From assembly GCA_005888695.1 (NCBI GenBank), contig VBBH01000044.1, positions 1 through 6,638 on the forward strand: 6,638 bases of DNA, read 5' to 3'. This stretch comes from Candidatus Bathyarchaeota archaeon (lineage in GTDB: Archaea; Thermoproteota; Bathyarchaeia; 40CM-2-53-6). The stretch's first letter is position 1. Each line of letters opens with the position of its first letter. Below are positions 6,067 to 6,638 of the stretch, one piece after another. Made by a program: the position numbers and the translations under genes. The notes beneath the pieces were generated by a model that saw only the letters and a program-made list of their open reading frames with translations, was not told the DNA's origin and searched no databases.

Positions 6067-6399
6067 GTGTATGAGGTCGTGAAGGAGTCCCTTCGAGGAC
6101 CCTTGGTGAAATTCGGCTACGTCTGTCTGATCAAGGCAGAACCTTCTGAAATCAACAGCGTCGCCAGCGAACTGAAGGGTATTGAGAAGAGACCTAGTAC
6201 AGGCATCGAAGTCCTCGGGGCGTGGAGTACATTCGGAGCACATGATGGCGTAGTCATCTTTACGTCCGATACGCCACAGCAAGCCATGGAATTCTTGACT
6301 CGGAAAGTCTCATCGATAAGTGGCATCCGAGCAACAGAAACCCTGCAAGGAAGCCCGTTACCGTCGTATACTCCTGGAGCCTCGAGCGAAAGCCGGTAA
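6067..6399 (+). CDS. small protein resembling a stand-alone Lrp/AsnC ligand-binding (RAM) domain
   Basis: A 110-residue protein from GTG 6067. The core resembles the alpha/beta RAM domain of Lrp/AsnC regulators without a DNA-binding part: a first strand GYVCLIKAEP, a helix (SEINSVASELKGIE), a second strand ending in GAWSTFGAHDGVVIF where GAHD occupies the place of the family's G-[DE]-[YF]-D turn, then a helix (QQAMEFLTRKVSSIS) and GIRATETL, a typical family ending. Stand-alone RAM domains in archaea form oligomers that may bind amino acids and modulate Lrp-type regulators; the ligand is unknown here. A GYD-type dimeric alpha-beta barrel is the main alternative. The last 16 residues are Ser/Pro-rich. 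The start is uncertain: GTG 6106, preceded by GAGGA at 6095-6099, would begin right at the first strand and give 97 residues. Confidence 0.65.
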   Translation: MYEVVKESLRGPLVKFGYVCLIKAEPSEINSVASELKGIEKRPSTGIEVLGAWSTFGAHDGVVIFTSDTPQQAMEFLTRKVSSISGIRATETLQGSPLPSYTPGASSESR

Positions 6400-6410
6400 C
6401 CCTTACCGGC
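6392..6410. terminator. perfect 8-bp hairpin containing both convergent stop codons
   Basis: GCCGGTAA (6392-6399) and TTACCGGC (6403-6410) flank a CCC loop. The left arm ends with the TAA of the plus-strand RAM-like gene, and the right arm read on the other strand ends with the TAA of the minus-strand gene. On the plus strand a run of six T follows at 6419-6424, as expected for archaeal termination; the minus strand has no such run close by. Confidence 0.6.
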
Positions 6411-6638
6411 CTCCTCTATTTTTTCCCTCGGAAGAAAGAGAGGCGGCTTCTTGTAGAGAAGTGAGAACCATTCGGAAGAGTGTATCTTCGACTTCGTAAA
6501 TTAGGATGTTGATGTTAGACGGAAATTTCTTCGAAACTATTTGCAGTAGTTCTTGTACCGCCGAGCGACTCTCGCTCTCGAATAGTAGAACATGAATCCT
6601 TTTTTCGTGATTGTTAGGCAAGGCTCGATCGGGACACT
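6403..6638 (-). CDS. hypothetical protein, possibly 5' partial at the window edge
   Basis: On the minus strand a frame runs from the right edge to a TAA at 6403-6405. The first possible start inside the window is TTG 6621, giving 72 residues, but the frame stays open upstream, so the start may lie outside. The protein shows a strand (RIHVLLFESES), a helix (SAVQELLQIVSKKF), a second strand (NINILIYEVED) and a second helix (LFRMVLTSLQEAASL), a beta-alpha-beta-alpha pattern seen in many small domains. I do not recognise the family and see no catalytic motif. The C-terminus GKNRGGR is basic. It converges with the RAM-like gene with only 3 bases between the two stops. Its AT-richer codons and plausible secondary structure favour a real gene, but a short spurious frame cannot be excluded. 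Confidence 0.5.
   Translation of the reverse strand, partial: CPDRALPNNHEKRIHVLLFESESRSAVQELLQIVSKKFPSNINILIYEVEDTLFRMVLTSLQEAASLSSEGKNRGGR

Noticed and set aside
5920..6282. Minus-strand reading frame of 120 codons opposite the RAM-like gene
   Set aside because: No recognisable fold, and it lies antisense to a frame with RAM-like features; it also covers the divergent promoter region.

Overview
The window looks archaeal, most plausibly from the Thaumarchaeota/Bathyarchaeia side of the tree, although no rRNA or other marker gene is present to fix this. The evidence is indirect: TATA-box promoters a short distance upstream of start codons, little sign of Shine-Dalgarno sequences, several TTG or GTG starts, a tandem pair of ArsA/Get3-family ATPases, and a possible stand-alone Lrp/AsnC ligand-binding (RAM) domain. 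Base composition is near 50% GC by eye.

Left part (1-2882), all on the plus strand: the 3' end of a DsrE-family protein (start lies outside the window), a roughly 200-base spacer with a candidate promoter, a small methionine-rich hypothetical protein, and two adjacent ArsA/Get3-family ATPases (called ArsA1 and ArsA2 here). The small gene and the two ATPases are separated by only 20 and 6 bases and probably form one transcription unit. The two ATPases are paralogues whose catalytic motifs have decayed in complementary ways. ArsA1 keeps the switch I aspartate but has unusual switch residues. ArsA2 has a canonical DTAP switch II but carries asparagine where the switch I catalytic aspartate belongs, the position of the yeast Get3 D57N hydrolysis-dead mutant. 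Neither has the cysteines of arsenite pumps or the CxxC zinc motif of eukaryotic Get3. This suggests an obligate heterodimer, perhaps a membrane-protein targeting factor or a metal/sulfur-related ATPase, with the small methionine-rich protein as a possible partner.

Middle part (2883-5460), plus strand: a clear promoter, a CstA-family carbon starvation/peptide transporter starting at TTG, and then a 214-residue protein with one N-terminal membrane segment and no family I recognise.

Right part (5457-6638): a minus-strand thioredoxin-fold protein with a CxxC motif, overlapping the preceding gene tail-to-tail by 4 bases. Next comes a divergent promoter region, then a plus-strand small protein resembling a Lrp/AsnC RAM domain. 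Last is a minus-strand hypothetical gene that may run off the right edge. These last two genes converge on a perfect 8-bp inverted repeat whose two arms each contain the stop codon of one gene.

No tRNA, rRNA, CRISPR array, insertion sequence or integrase was seen.
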